A stretch of DNA of 64,000 nt from Pseudomonas cremoricolorata (GCF_000759535.1 NZ_CP009455.1:1488001-1552000); one strand, 5' to 3'; counted from the stretch's first letter, positions 54,303-63,439 are shown. The notes: generated by a model from the sequence alone, not told the origin. Made by a program: numbers and translations.

Positions 54303-54363
54303 CCCTCGCCACACATCGAATTTTTCTCTCCGTTCGCACCTGCCCCATACGCCTTTTCTGCCC

Positions 54364-54538
54364 ATTCGGATTGTCGAACAGCGGGCTGTGCGCTTTCCGC
54401 CATCCTGGGGCCATGGGCCGAATAGTGGCTTTTCCTGGGTGTTCGGATATCCGAACAACAAAAAAAATACCTTTCGAAATGGCCATTTTGTCGTCGTTTA
54501 GTTATGCCGTTTCGGCATAGGGTAGCCGTTTCCGGCAT
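54364..54538. promoter_or_regulatory. Cluster of palindromic operator-like sites upstream of gltP
   Basis: GTTCGGATATCCGAAC at 54441-54456 is a perfect 16-bp palindrome. An imperfect copy, ATTCGGATTGTCGAAC, lies at 54364-54379. TATGCCG-ttt-CGGCATA at 54503-54519 is a second perfect palindrome, followed by a near copy GCCGTTTCCGGCAT at 54525-54538. They look like sites for two different dimeric regulators. Confidence 0.5.
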
Positions 54539-54729
54539 TAGACTGGCCCCTCTCCCATGGCAATAGTTGCGGCCTTTTCGCGGGCACCGGCGTCATTTGG
54601 CGTGCCTGCGGTGACCTTTCATGGAGCCCGCCTAACGGAAGCAACACTTCACTCGTGACCCAGCCAGATGGCTCTGGCACGTGTATTTCCGGCCGGCGAT
54701 CCATGTCCACTACAACAAAGGGTAACGAC

Positions 54730-56064
54730 ATGAAGAAGGCAAAACTGAGCCTCGCCTGGCAGATCGTCATCGGTCTGGTCCTGGGCGTTGCTATCGGCGC
54801 GCTGCTGAATCATTTCAGTGCAGAAAAGGCATGGTGGATCAGTAATATCCTCCAACCCGCCGGTGACATCTTCATTCGTCTGATCAAGATGATCGTCGTG
54901 CCTATCGTGATCTCTTCGCTGATCGTCGGCATTGCCGGTGTGGGCGATGCCAAGAAGCTCGGCAGCATCGGCCTGAAGACCATCATCTACTTCGAGGTGG
55001 TGACCACCATTGCCATCGTCGTCGGCCTGGTGCTGGCCAACGTGTTCCATCCGGGCGCTGGCATCGACATGAGCACCCTGGGTACCGTGGACATCTCCAA
55101 GTACCAGGCCACGGCGGCTGAAGTGCAACATGAGCATGCATTCATCCAGACCCTGCTCAACCTGATCCCCTCGAACATCTTCGCAGCGCTGATGCGCGGT
55201 GAAATGCTGCCGATCATCTTCTTCTCGGTGATGTTCGGCATGGGCCTTTCGAGCCTGCCCAGCGACCTGCGCGAGCCGCTGGTACGCACCTTCCAAGGCG
55301 TTTCGGAAACCATGTTCAAGGTCACCCACATGATCATGAACTACGCCCCGATCGGCGTATTCGCCCTGATCGCCGTGACCGTCGCCAACTTCGGCTTCGC
55401 CTCGCTGCTGCCGCTGGCCAAACTGGTGCTGCTGGTGTACTTCGCCATCGCCTTCTTCGCCTTCATGGTGCTGGGCCTGGTGGCGCGAGTGTTCGGCTTC
55501 TCGGTGATCAAGATCATGCGCATCATGAAAGACGAGCTGATCCTCGCCTACTCCACCTCCAGCTCGGAAACCGTGCTGCCGCGTGTGATCGAGAAGATGG
55601 AAGCCTACGGCGCGCCGAAATCCATCTGCAGTTTCGTGGTACCGACCGGCTACTCGTTCAACCTTGATGGCTCGACCCTGTACCAGAGCATCGCGGCGCT
55701 GTTCATCGCCCAGCTGTACGGCATCGACCTGACCTGGAGCCAGCAGCTGCTGCTGGTGCTGACCCTGATGGTCACCTCCAAAGGCATCGCCGGCGTGCCG
55801 GGCGTATCCTTCGTGGTCCTGTTGGCGACCCTGGGCAGCGTAGGCATTCCGCTGGAAGGCCTGGCCTTCATCGCCGGTGTCGACCGCATCATGGACATGG
55901 CCCGTACCGCGCTGAACGTGGTCGGCAACGCCCTGGCGGCGCTGGTGATCGCCCGTTGGGAAGGCATGTACGACTCGGCCAAGGGCGAGGCCTACTACAA
56001 CTCGCTGCCGCACATGACCGGCAAGAAAGCCGCTGCAGTCAGCGCGCAGGCGGTCAAGCAGTAA
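54730..56064 (+). CDS. gltP: Proton/sodium-glutamate symporter GltP
   Basis: Encodes 444 residues from the ATG at 54730 (MKKAKLSLAWQIVIGLVLG), with AAGGGTAA upstream. In-frame ATG/GTG codons further upstream add atypical sequence. It is a DAACS-family transporter: the serine-rich re-entrant loop YSTSSSETVLPRV, NLDGSTLYQSIAALFIAQ and GIAGVPGVSFVVLL are intact, as are aspartate-binding residues near VDRIMDMARTALNVVGN. It imports glutamate and aspartate. Confidence 0.95.
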   Translation: MKKAKLSLAWQIVIGLVLGVAIGALLNHFSAEKAWWISNILQPAGDIFIRLIKMIVVPIVISSLIVGIAGVGDAKKLGSIGLKTIIYFEVVTTIAIVVGLVLANVFHPGAGIDMSTLGTVDISKYQATAAEVQHEHAFIQTLLNLIPSNIFAALMRGEMLPIIFFSVMFGMGLSSLPSDLREPLVRTFQGVSETMFKVTHMIMNYAPIGVFALIAVTVANFGFASLLPLAKLVLLVYFAIAFFAFMVLGLVARVFGFSVIKIMRIMKDELILAYSTSSSETVLPRVIEKMEAYGAPKSICSFVVPTGYSFNLDGSTLYQSIAALFIAQLYGIDLTWSQQLLLVLTLMVTSKGIAGVPGVSFVVLLATLGSVGIPLEGLAFIAGVDRIMDMARTALNVVGNALAALVIARWEGMYDSAKGEAYYNSLPHMTGKKAAAVSAQAVKQ

Positions 56065-56090
56065 GGCGCCGACCGACACGTTGCACTCAG

Positions 56091-56116
56091 AGCCCCGGCC
56101 TTGGTCGGGGCTTTTT
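56091..56116 (+). terminator. Intrinsic terminator after gltP
   Basis: AGCCCCG and CGGGGCT arms around GCCTTGGT, then TTTTTG. Lies 26 bp after the gltP stop. Confidence 0.9.
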
Positions 56117-56164
56117 GTGGGTGGGCTGGGTTATGATGCGGGCATTTTTCGGGGGACGACGCGG

Positions 56165-57394
56165 ATGCTCAACGGCCTGTGGCTTGGCTTTTTCCTGGTA
56201 GGCAGCATCTCGGCGCTGGCGCAGTGGCTGGTCGGTGGCAATGCTGGCATCTTCGCGGCCATGGTCGAGAGCATCTTCGCCATGGCCAAGCTGTCGGTCG
56301 ATGTGGTGATCCTGCTGTTCGGCACCCTCACCCTGTGGCTGGGCTTTCTCAAGATCGCCGAGCAGGCCGGCATCGTCGAATGGCTGGCCAAGGTGCTCGG
56401 CCCGCTGTTCGCCCGGCTTATGCCCGAGGTGCCCAAAGGTCACCCGGCACTGGGCCTGATCACCATGAACTTCGCCGCCAACGGCCTGGGCCTGGACAAC
56501 GCCGCCACGCCCATCGGCCTGAAGGCCATGCGCGCCTTGCAGGAACTCAACCCCAGCAGCACCACAGCCAGCAACGCGCAAATTCTGTTCCTGGTGCTCA
56601 ATGCCTCGTCACTGACCCTGCTGCCGGTGACCATCTTCATGTACCGCGCCCAGCAAGGCGCCACCGATCCGACATTGGTGTTCCTGCCGATTCTGCTGGC
56701 CACCAGCGTCTCGACCCTGGTGGGCTTGCTGTCGGTGGCGGTGATGCAGCGTCTGCGTCTATGGGACCCGGTGGTGCTGGCCTACATGATTCCGGGCGCG
56801 CTGCTGCTGGGCGGCTTCATGGCCTTCCTCGGCACGCTGTCCGCCGCCGCCCTGGCCAGCCTGTCGTCGCTACTCGGCAACCTGACGCTATTCGGCGTGA
56901 TCGTGCTGTTCCTGCTGATTGGCGCCTTGAAGCGGGTCAAGGTCTACGAAGCGTTCGTCGAAGGCGCCAAGGAAGGCTTCGACGTGGCCAAGAACCTGCT
57001 GCCCTACCTGGTGGCGATGCTGGTCGCGGTGGGTGTGCTGCGCGCCTCGGGGGCGTTGGAGCTGGCGCTCGATGGCATTCGCCACGCGGTGAGCTGGCTG
57101 GGGCTGGACACGCGTTTCGTCGACGGTCTGCCGACCGCGCTGGTCAAGCCGTTTTCAGGCAGCGCAGCGCGGGCCATGCTGATCGAGACCATGCAGGCCC
57201 AGGGTGTCGACAGCTTCCCGGCGCTGGTTGCGGCGACCATCCAGGGCAGCACCGAAACCACCTTCTACGTGCTGGCGGTGTACTTCGGCGCGGTGGGCAT
57301 CCAGCGGGTCCGCCACGCCGTGGGCTGCGCGCTGCTCGCTGAGTTCTCCGGGGTAGTGGCGGCCATCTTCGTCTGCTACTGGTTCTTCGCCTGA
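56165..57394 (+). CDS. Nucleoside-recognition (Gate) membrane protein, SpmA-SpmB fusion
   Basis: Encodes 409 residues from the ATG at 56165 (MLNGLWLGFFLVGSISALAQ). Two Gate domains are fused: the first half resembles Bacillus SpmA (LDNAATPIGLKAMRALQELN, then NAQILFLVLNASSLTLLPVT) and the second SpmB (VKPFSGSAARAMLIETM, QGSTETTFYVLAVYFGAVG). In spore formers these are separate genes for spore-core dehydration. In this non-sporulating organism the role is unknown. About ten transmembrane helices. Confidence 0.9.
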   Translation: MLNGLWLGFFLVGSISALAQWLVGGNAGIFAAMVESIFAMAKLSVDVVILLFGTLTLWLGFLKIAEQAGIVEWLAKVLGPLFARLMPEVPKGHPALGLITMNFAANGLGLDNAATPIGLKAMRALQELNPSSTTASNAQILFLVLNASSLTLLPVTIFMYRAQQGATDPTLVFLPILLATSVSTLVGLLSVAVMQRLRLWDPVVLAYMIPGALLLGGFMAFLGTLSAAALASLSSLLGNLTLFGVIVLFLLIGALKRVKVYEAFVEGAKEGFDVAKNLLPYLVAMLVAVGVLRASGALELALDGIRHAVSWLGLDTRFVDGLPTALVKPFSGSAARAMLIETMQAQGVDSFPALVAATIQGSTETTFYVLAVYFGAVGIQRVRHAVGCALLAEFSGVVAAIFVCYWFFA

Positions 57395-57405
57395 GCTGAA
57401 CCCAG

Positions 57406-57429
57406 GGGCCGGCGCGCAATGCCCGGCCC
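57406..57429. terminator. Hairpin between SpmAB-like and DUF5924 genes
   Basis: GGGCCGG / CCGGCCC arms (7 bp) with a 10-base loop lie in the 40-bp gap between convergent genes. Confidence 0.55.
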
Positions 57430-57434
57430 AGCCC

Positions 57435-58463
57435 TTAACTGGCCGGTTTCGCGGCGTCGTCGATCACCTTGAAGCGCAGCACGCCAATCACCTGACCATC
57501 CTCGGTCAGCACCCGTACCTGCCAGCGGCCGACCGGGTTGGGCGGGAAGTTCTGCTTGTGCGTCCAGGCACGGTAGCCCTCTTTGCGTCCGCCCTTGATG
57601 TCGAGGGCGATGCGGTCGACTTCTTGGCCGTCCTTTTGCCAGACGTGGTAGATGCGCTCGTTGAGCCCGCGCGGTGCGTTGATCGAGGTGTAAGCATACA
57701 GCCCGCTGCTGCGAATCTGACTGGCAGTGATTTCTTCCAGCGAGTCGCCCGGCTGGCGGTTGTTGACCTGGGTGCTCACCGCGACTTCGGTCATCCACAG
57801 GGTCGCTGGCGGCACCCAGGAACGCAGCAACCAGCCGCAACCGCCTACGGCCAAGGTCAGCAGCACCAGGGCAACGCCACGTCGCCAAGTGTTGATCGGG
57901 AAGCTGCTGGCAAGGCTTGGGAACGACAGCACCATGGCCGCAATCAGCGCCAGCTTGAAGCTCTGCGCGGTGGTCAGGTGGAGGATGATCGGCAGGGCGG
58001 TGAGCAGTGCTGCGAACAGCGTCAGCGTGTGCAGGGCCATGAACAGCCAGCGGCGTGGCGCCAGCCAGCGGTAGTACAGCGGGTCGACGATCGACACCAG
58101 CCCGGCAGCGGCGAGCAGGCCGGTGAACACTAGCTGGCCGCTGTTCCAGGTGGTGGTGATGAAGAAGAACGGTAGAACGAAGAACAGGCTCTCCTGGTGG
58201 ATCATTTGCGTGGCATAGCGCAGCAAGGGCTGGGGGATTTCGCGCTTGAAAGTGCGGGTGAACAAGCCGGTGAGGGTGTTCTCCAGCATCAGCCAGATCC
58301 AGCTGACCAGCAGCAGGATGGCGATCCAGCTGGCCAGGCTCGCCTGGCGGTCGACCAGAATGAAGCTGCCGATACCCGAGAGGAAGCCGCCAAGGGCGAT
58401 GACCCCGGGATAACGTTTGAGCAGCTCGATAACACGCTGGACGAGATGAGGAATAGGCGGCAT
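57435..58463 (-). CDS. DUF5924/DUF2914 membrane protein
   Basis: Encodes 342 residues. The N-terminal 215 hold about seven transmembrane helices (VIALGGFLSGIGSFILVDRQ, SWIAILLLVSWIWLMLENTL). The C-terminal 120 residues form a soluble DUF2914-like domain (SSGLYAYTSINAPRGLNERI, then GRWQVRVLTEDGQVIGVLRF), predicted outside the membrane. Function is unknown. It lies 74 bp downstream of the M16 peptidase gene on the same strand, separated by a GC-rich hairpin (58495-58522). Confidence 0.83.
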   Translation of the reverse strand: MPPIPHLVQRVIELLKRYPGVIALGGFLSGIGSFILVDRQASLASWIAILLLVSWIWLMLENTLTGLFTRTFKREIPQPLLRYATQMIHQESLFFVLPFFFITTTWNSGQLVFTGLLAAAGLVSIVDPLYYRWLAPRRWLFMALHTLTLFAALLTALPIILHLTTAQSFKLALIAAMVLSFPSLASSFPINTWRRGVALVLLTLAVGGCGWLLRSWVPPATLWMTEVAVSTQVNNRQPGDSLEEITASQIRSSGLYAYTSINAPRGLNERIYHVWQKDGQEVDRIALDIKGGRKEGYRAWTHKQNFPPNPVGRWQVRVLTEDGQVIGVLRFKVIDDAAKPAS

Positions 58464-58537
58464 GGGTCAGCTACACGGCAGGAAAAAGGGGCCAGCGCCA
58501 GCCGCACAGGCGGCGCTGGCGCAAGGATAGCGCCGAA

Positions 58538-59947
58538 TCAGCGGTGCCGTGTAGCACCGCTGGGCCGAGGTGGCGGCGGCTGGCGACGGCGGCGCAACAG
58601 GCCGATGGCCAGGATCGAGGCCAGCAGCAGGCCGACCAGCCCGTACAGCTCGTCGTAGGCCATCAGCGGCTGCTCGATGCGCAGATAGCCAGGTGTCTTG
58701 AGCAGTTCGCGCAGGGCCGCGTTGGCTTCCTCCAGTTTGACCTTGCGCAGCTTGCTGACAGGGTCTTGGTAGCGACCGTCGCTGTAACTGTTCAGCCCGC
58801 CCCAGTAGTAATCGGCCAGTGCGCTGTTGCCTTGGCTGCTCCAGCTCTCGCGGGCGATGGCGGCGTCCTTGATGCGAGCGAAGGTCTGCGCATCGAGGCC
58901 ATTCTTGCGCAGGGTGTCGAACAGTTCCTCGAGCACCGAGACTGCCGCATCGACATCGTCGCGCTCCAGATCGGCATTGAGGCTGAGCATGCCGCTGTCG
59001 CCGAAGCTTTCGCGTTGCACCGAGGGCCCGTACGACAGGCCATGGCGCAGGCGCAGCTGTTCATACAGCGCCCAGTCGAGGTAGCGCGACAGCAGGTCGA
59101 GGGTCTGGTCATGGTCGACATCGAGCACCGGCTCGATGAACAGCCAGTGCAGCTTGGCGCTGTCGCCCAGCCAGCCACGGGTCAGGGTGCGGCGCTGTTC
59201 GGCCTGATGGGTGATGGTTTCCAGGTCACGGCGTTCGCCCGGCTCGCTGGGCGGCAGCTCGCCATAGCTGCGTTCCAGGTAGGCCGGCAGCAGTTTGTCG
59301 AGGCCACCGACGACGATCAGGGTCATGTTGTTGGCCGCGTACCAGTGCTCGCGTACCTGTTTGACCTGATCGAGGGTCATGTCGTCGACATCGGCGCGCT
59401 CGGCGCACTTGAGGCCCAGCTCCTCGGCGAGCTGATCGCTGGCGCGGTGGCCGATGTCCTGGCGATCCAGCCAACGCTGCACGGGGCCATAGTGCCCGCC
59501 GTCCTCGCGCTCGATGATTTTCTTCGCGTTGGCCAGGGCCTTGGCGTCGATCTGCGTATCGCGCACCAGCGCCAGCAGCAGGTCGAGTACCTTGCGCTGG
59601 TTGCGCGCCGGCGCCTCGATGACAAAGGTGGTATCGGCGTTGCTGGTGAACGCATTCCATTCGCCGCCCAGGCTTTGCAGGCGCATTTCCAGGCCGCCTT
59701 CACCGCTTTCATCTAGGCCGCTGAACAGCAAGTGTTCGAGCAGGTGCGGCAGCTCGCGCTGATCGCAGGGGAAATCGTCGAGGCCGACGCCGATCACCAG
59801 CCGAATAGAGACGTGATCGCTCTCATAGCCTGGCTTGAGAATCACCTGCAGGCCGTTGGGCAACAGGTAGCCTTCGACCCGTGAGCGGTCCAGAGCGAGC
59901 GACGGCAGGGTGAACAGCAGCAGGCAGATCAGCATCAGGCAACGCAT
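58538..59947 (-). CDS. M16-family (insulinase-like) zinc peptidase
   Basis: Encodes 469 residues from the ATG at 59947 (MRCLMLICLLLFTLPSLALD), which gives a signal peptide. A TTG at 59968 is a weaker start. The inverted zinc motif HLLEH (ELPHLLEHLLFSGLDESG) and the downstream acidic ligand region mark the catalytic M16 half, followed by the inactive-type half (RLRHGLSYGPSVQRESFGD). A C-terminal transmembrane helix and basic tail (GLLLASILAIGLLRRRRQ) anchor it in the inner membrane with the peptidase in the periplasm. Its substrate is unknown. It lies 32 bp downstream of the Na/Pi gene. Confidence 0.9.
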   Translation of the reverse strand: MRCLMLICLLLFTLPSLALDRSRVEGYLLPNGLQVILKPGYESDHVSIRLVIGVGLDDFPCDQRELPHLLEHLLFSGLDESGEGGLEMRLQSLGGEWNAFTSNADTTFVIEAPARNQRKVLDLLLALVRDTQIDAKALANAKKIIEREDGGHYGPVQRWLDRQDIGHRASDQLAEELGLKCAERADVDDMTLDQVKQVREHWYAANNMTLIVVGGLDKLLPAYLERSYGELPPSEPGERRDLETITHQAEQRRTLTRGWLGDSAKLHWLFIEPVLDVDHDQTLDLLSRYLDWALYEQLRLRHGLSYGPSVQRESFGDSGMLSLNADLERDDVDAAVSVLEELFDTLRKNGLDAQTFARIKDAAIARESWSSQGNSALADYYWGGLNSYSDGRYQDPVSKLRKVKLEEANAALRELLKTPGYLRIEQPLMAYDELYGLVGLLLASILAIGLLRRRRQPPPPRPSGATRHR

Positions 59948-59979
59948 GGGCGGGTGGTCAGTCTCCAAGGTGAGCGGAT

Positions 59980-61638
59980 TCAGGGCTGACGGGGTTCATC
60001 GGGGACACTGTCGAGCAGCAGACCGCCAGTGTCCGAACCGCCTAGTACCACATAGGCACTGCTGCAGAACAAAGAGTTCAAACGCTTCATGTCAGCGATC
60101 AGCTCCAGGTGCAGCGAACTGGTCTCGATACTTTGCACCACCTTGCGTTGCAAACGGCTGACATGGGCGTGGGCCAGGCGCCGTTCCTGGGCGCGGAAAC
60201 GGCGTTTTTCCCGCAGCAGCAGGCGGGCGCTTTCCGGGTCGGCACTAAGAAACACCGACAGGCCCAGGCGCAGGTTGGCCAGCAATTGCTCTTGCAGGCC
60301 CGTCAGCTCACCCAGACCTACCTCGGAAAACTCGCGGCGTTGCGCGGTCTTCTGTTGCTGGACCTTGCGCAGCATGCGTTCGATCAGGTCGCTGGACAGC
60401 TTGAGGTTGATCGCCAGCTCGATGATCTCGGCCCAGCGCCGGTTGTCGTGCTCGCTGAGGTCTTCACGGGTCATCTGCGCCAAGTACAGTTTGATCGCGC
60501 TGTACAGGGCATCGGCGTCCTCGCCCAGGGTCCGCACCTGCTGCGCCATGGCCGGCTGGGTGCCGCGCAGGGCGCCGAGCATGGTGGTCAGCAGGCTGTC
60601 GACGATATCGCCCAGGCGCAGGGTTTCGCGGGCGGCGTTGGCCAGCGCCAGGCTGGGAGTCTCCAGCGCCGATGGGTCGAGGTGGCGCGGCCGCATCTGC
60701 GCCTCGCCGCTGTCGCGTTCAGGCAGCAGTGCATTGCAGACGCGGCCCATGAGCTTCACCGTCGGCAGCATCAGCAGGCAACGCAAGGTGTTGTAGAGCA
60801 AGTGAAAGCCGATCACCAGTTCCTGTGGGCTGAAGCTCAGGGTGTCGAGCCAGTCAACCAGCGGGTGCAGCAGCGGAATGATCAGCAGCAGGCCGATCAG
60901 CTTGTACAGCAGGCTGCCCAGGGCCACGCGGCGTCCGGCGGCGTTCTGCATGCTGGTGCTGATGAACGCCAGCAGACCGCTGCCGATGTTGGCGCCGACC
61001 ACCAGGCCAATCGCCACCGGCAGGCTGATCAGGTCAGAGCCTGCCAGGGTTGCGGTCAGCAGCACCGCGGCCAGGCTGGAGTAGGAAATCATCGCGAACA
61101 ATGCGCCGACCAGCGCATCGAGCAGGATGTCGCCGGTCAGCGAGGCGAACAGCACCTTCACTCCTTGGGCCTGGGTGATCGGCGCTGCGGCCTGCACGAT
61201 CAGCTCCAGGGCGAGAATGATCAGCCCCAGGCCGATTGCCACCCGGCCCATCTGGCCGACGCGGGTCTGCTTGCGCGAGAGGAAGAAGATCACCCCAAGG
61301 AAGATCAGCAGCGGTGATAGCCACGACAGGTCGAAGGTCAGCACCCGGGCCATCAGCGCGGTACCGACATCGGCGCCAAGCATGATCGCCAGGGCCGGGG
61401 TCATCGCCATCAGCCCCTGACCGACGAACGAGGTGACCAGCATAGCGGTGGCGTTGCTGCTCTGCACCATGGCGGTGACGACGATACCGGCAATGAACGC
61501 CAGCGGCCGTTTGTCCATGTTCTGCGCAATCACCCGACGCAGGTTTGAGCCGTACACCCGCAGGATGCCGGTGCGCACGATGTGCGTGCCCCACACCAGC
61601 AAGGTGACTGCCGAGAGCAGATTGAGCAGGGTCAACAT
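59980..61638 (-). CDS. Na/Pi-cotransporter family protein with PhoU-like domain
   Basis: Encodes 552 residues from the ATG at 61638 (MLTLLNLLSAVTLLVWGTHI). Two inverted Na/Pi repeats contain the signature QSSNATAM (VVTAMVQSSNATAMLVTSF) and the second-half SYSSLAAVLLTATL. The C-terminal 200 residues are helical and PhoU-like (RLGDIVDSLLTTMLGALRGT). Bacterial homologues transport phosphate with sodium, and some influence c-di-AMP or phosphate homeostasis. It is upstream of the M16 gene, possibly in one transcript. Confidence 0.9.
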   Translation of the reverse strand: MLTLLNLLSAVTLLVWGTHIVRTGILRVYGSNLRRVIAQNMDKRPLAFIAGIVVTAMVQSSNATAMLVTSFVGQGLMAMTPALAIMLGADVGTALMARVLTFDLSWLSPLLIFLGVIFFLSRKQTRVGQMGRVAIGLGLIILALELIVQAAAPITQAQGVKVLFASLTGDILLDALVGALFAMISYSSLAAVLLTATLAGSDLISLPVAIGLVVGANIGSGLLAFISTSMQNAAGRRVALGSLLYKLIGLLLIIPLLHPLVDWLDTLSFSPQELVIGFHLLYNTLRCLLMLPTVKLMGRVCNALLPERDSGEAQMRPRHLDPSALETPSLALANAARETLRLGDIVDSLLTTMLGALRGTQPAMAQQVRTLGEDADALYSAIKLYLAQMTREDLSEHDNRRWAEIIELAINLKLSSDLIERMLRKVQQQKTAQRREFSEVGLGELTGLQEQLLANLRLGLSVFLSADPESARLLLREKRRFRAQERRLAHAHVSRLQRKVVQSIETSSLHLELIADMKRLNSLFCSSAYVVLGGSDTGGLLLDSVPDEPRQP

Positions 61639-61808
61639 GATCAGAGCCCCTTGAAGCCGACGCCCTGAGCGGGCCAATGGATGCTGCGGTGAGCCTGATC
61701 CTGTACGGACGGTTGTGACAGGTCTCACTCAAGCTGTAGTTGTTCGATGCGACGTCCGCCAGCTTGGCACGGCTGAAACCTATTTGAAACATTTGCGCAG
61801 GGCAACGT

Positions 61809-61827
61809 GGGCCTGCGTTGCAGGCCC
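61809..61827 (-). terminator. Hairpin downstream of citrate transporter
   Basis: GGGCCTGC-gtt-GCAGGCCC, perfect 8-bp stem with a 3-base loop, 17 bp beyond the transporter stop. No U-tract. Confidence 0.6.
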
Positions 61828-61843
61828 GGGTGCAGGCGGGCTG

Positions 61844-63151
61844 TTACAGACTGCCGAAGAGGGGGAAGACGCCCAGCAGCAGCGCCGCCAGAAGAATGCA
61901 CAGGCACACCAGCACGGCCCACTTGAGGGTAAAGCGTTGGTGGTCACCGAATTCGATGCCCGCCAATGCCACCAGCAGGTAGGTCGAGGGCACCAGCGGG
62001 CTGAGCAGGTGCACCGGCTGGCCAACGATTGAGGCACGGGCCATTTCCACCGGGGAAATCCCGTAGTGGCTGGCGGCTTCGGCCAGCACCGGCAGCACGC
62101 CGTAGTAGAAGGCGTCGTTGGACATGAAGAAGGTGAACGGCATGCTCACCACCGCGGTGATCACCGCAAGGTAGGGGCCCATGCTCGGCGGAATCACGGC
62201 CAGCAGGCTTTTCGACATGGCCTCTACCATGCCGGTACCGGACAGAATGCCGGTGAAGATGCCCGCCGCGAAGATCAGCCCGGTGACCGCCAGCACGCTG
62301 CCGGCGTGGGCGGCGATGCGGTCTTTCTGCTGCTGCAGGCAGGGATAGTTGACGATCATGGCAATGCTGAAGGCGATCATGAACAGCACCGGCAGCGGCA
62401 GCAGGCCCATGATCAGCGTCACCATCAGTGCGGCGGTCAGGGCGCCGTTGAACCACAGCAGCTTCGGCCGGCGCGCCTCGGGGAACTGCGACACGCTGAT
62501 GGTGCTGTGGTCGATGTCGTCGGTCGGCAGGTGCAGTTCGCCCAGGCGTGCGCGCTCGCGTTTGCCGTACAGATAGGCAATGGCCAGGATCGCCAGCACG
62601 CCAAAGGCCATGGCTGGAATCATCGGTACGAAGATGTCCGAGGGGTCGACGTGCAGCGCGCTGGCGGCACGTGCGGTAGGGCCGCCCCAAGGGGTCATGT
62701 TCATCACGCCACCGGCGAGGATGATCAGCCCGGCCATGATCCGCGGGCTCATGCCCAGGCGGCTGTACAGCGGCAGCATCGCCGCGCAGCAGATCATGTA
62801 GGTGGTGGCGCCGTCGCCATCGAGCGACACCACCAGCGCCAGCACGGCGGTGCCGACCGAGACCTTGAGCGGATCGCCCTTGACCAGCGCGAGGATCTTG
62901 CGCACCGCCGGGTCGAACAGGCCTGAGTCGATCATCAGGGCAAAGTAGAGGATGGCGAACATCAGCATCACCCCGGTGGGGGCGAGCTTGCTGATACCTT
63001 GTAGCATCATGGGCCCGATGTCACTGGCGAAGCCACCGAACAGGGCGAAGACGATCGGTACCAGAATCAGCGCGATTAGCGCCGACAGGCGCTTGGTCAT
63101 GATCAGGTACATGAAGGTGATGACCATGGCGAAGCCGAGGAAGGTCAGCAT
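61844..63151 (-). CDS. CitMHS-family metal-citrate/proton symporter
   Basis: Encodes 435 residues with about eleven transmembrane helices. Family marks include DGDGATTYMICCAAMLPLYS, GGVMNMTPWGGPTARAAS and FTFFMSNDAFYYGVLPVLAE. CitMHS proteins take up citrate complexed with divalent metals. The 288-bp region upstream carries a mini-ORF and a Hfq/Crc-type CA motif, implying catabolite repression. GGAG lies nine bases before the ATG. Confidence 0.92.
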   Translation of the reverse strand: MLTFLGFAMVITFMYLIMTKRLSALIALILVPIVFALFGGFASDIGPMMLQGISKLAPTGVMLMFAILYFALMIDSGLFDPAVRKILALVKGDPLKVSVGTAVLALVVSLDGDGATTYMICCAAMLPLYSRLGMSPRIMAGLIILAGGVMNMTPWGGPTARAASALHVDPSDIFVPMIPAMAFGVLAILAIAYLYGKRERARLGELHLPTDDIDHSTISVSQFPEARRPKLLWFNGALTAALMVTLIMGLLPLPVLFMIAFSIAMIVNYPCLQQQKDRIAAHAGSVLAVTGLIFAAGIFTGILSGTGMVEAMSKSLLAVIPPSMGPYLAVITAVVSMPFTFFMSNDAFYYGVLPVLAEAASHYGISPVEMARASIVGQPVHLLSPLVPSTYLLVALAGIEFGDHQRFTLKWAVLVCLCILLAALLLGVFPLFGSL

Positions 63152-63202
63152 GGTGAAGTACTCCAGGCATGGCGCAGCGAAAAAAAGGTGCGGCGTGTCG
63201 CG

Positions 63203-63283
63203 TCAGCGCTTGAGCGGCTGGACGGGAGCGGGCTGGAGTAACGGAAGAACGAGAAGGGCACGGAAAGGCATTGCAGTCACCAT
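63203..63283 (-). CDS. Possible 26-codon leader ORF upstream of the citrate transporter
   Basis: ATG at 63283 reads MVTAMPFRALLVLPLLQPAP and ends LKR-TGA at 63203. It has no ribosome-binding site; the AACAACAACAA tract occupies that position. A T-run (TTTTTTT) lies between it and the transporter start, at 63180-63186. Could be an untranslated leader or a small regulatory peptide. Confidence 0.3.
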   Translation of the reverse strand: MVTAMPFRALLVLPLLQPAPVQPLKR

Positions 63284-63294
63284 TTGTTGTTGTT
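63284..63294 (-). promoter_or_regulatory. Hfq/Crc-type CA motif in the citM leader
   Basis: On the transcript sense of citM the sequence is AACAACAACAA, an exact AAnAAnAA catabolite-repression motif, immediately before the ATG of the mini-ORF and about 130 nt before citM. In Pseudomonas, Hfq with Crc binds such motifs to block translation on preferred carbon sources. Confidence 0.6.
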
Positions 63295-63439
63295 GGATGG
63301 TCCAGGCCCGAATCGAGTCGGGTCGCTGGCGCGCCGGTCTGCTGCCGGCAATGGTGACATCCTAAGTGGGCAAGCTTTCAGCCAGCTTTCGACTGCGGCC
63401 CGCCGCGCACGGCTAGCGCTCGCGGCGGTCGCAGGCCGC

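Larger units (their letters stand above)
54019..54729. other. 711-bp intergenic region upstream of gltP
   Basis: No credible coding region. It holds the structured GGA-rich segment (54132-54302), the palindrome cluster (54364-54538), and a CA-rich AACAACAAAAAAAA tract at 54454-54467 that fits the Hfq/Crc AAnAAnAA pattern. It is unusually long for this gene-dense window. Confidence 0.7.

Noticed and set aside
54214..54520. Several short frames (79-133 codons) in the gltP upstream region
   Set aside because: No ribosome-binding sites, no domain, and they run through palindromes and A-tracts; non-coding function fits better.
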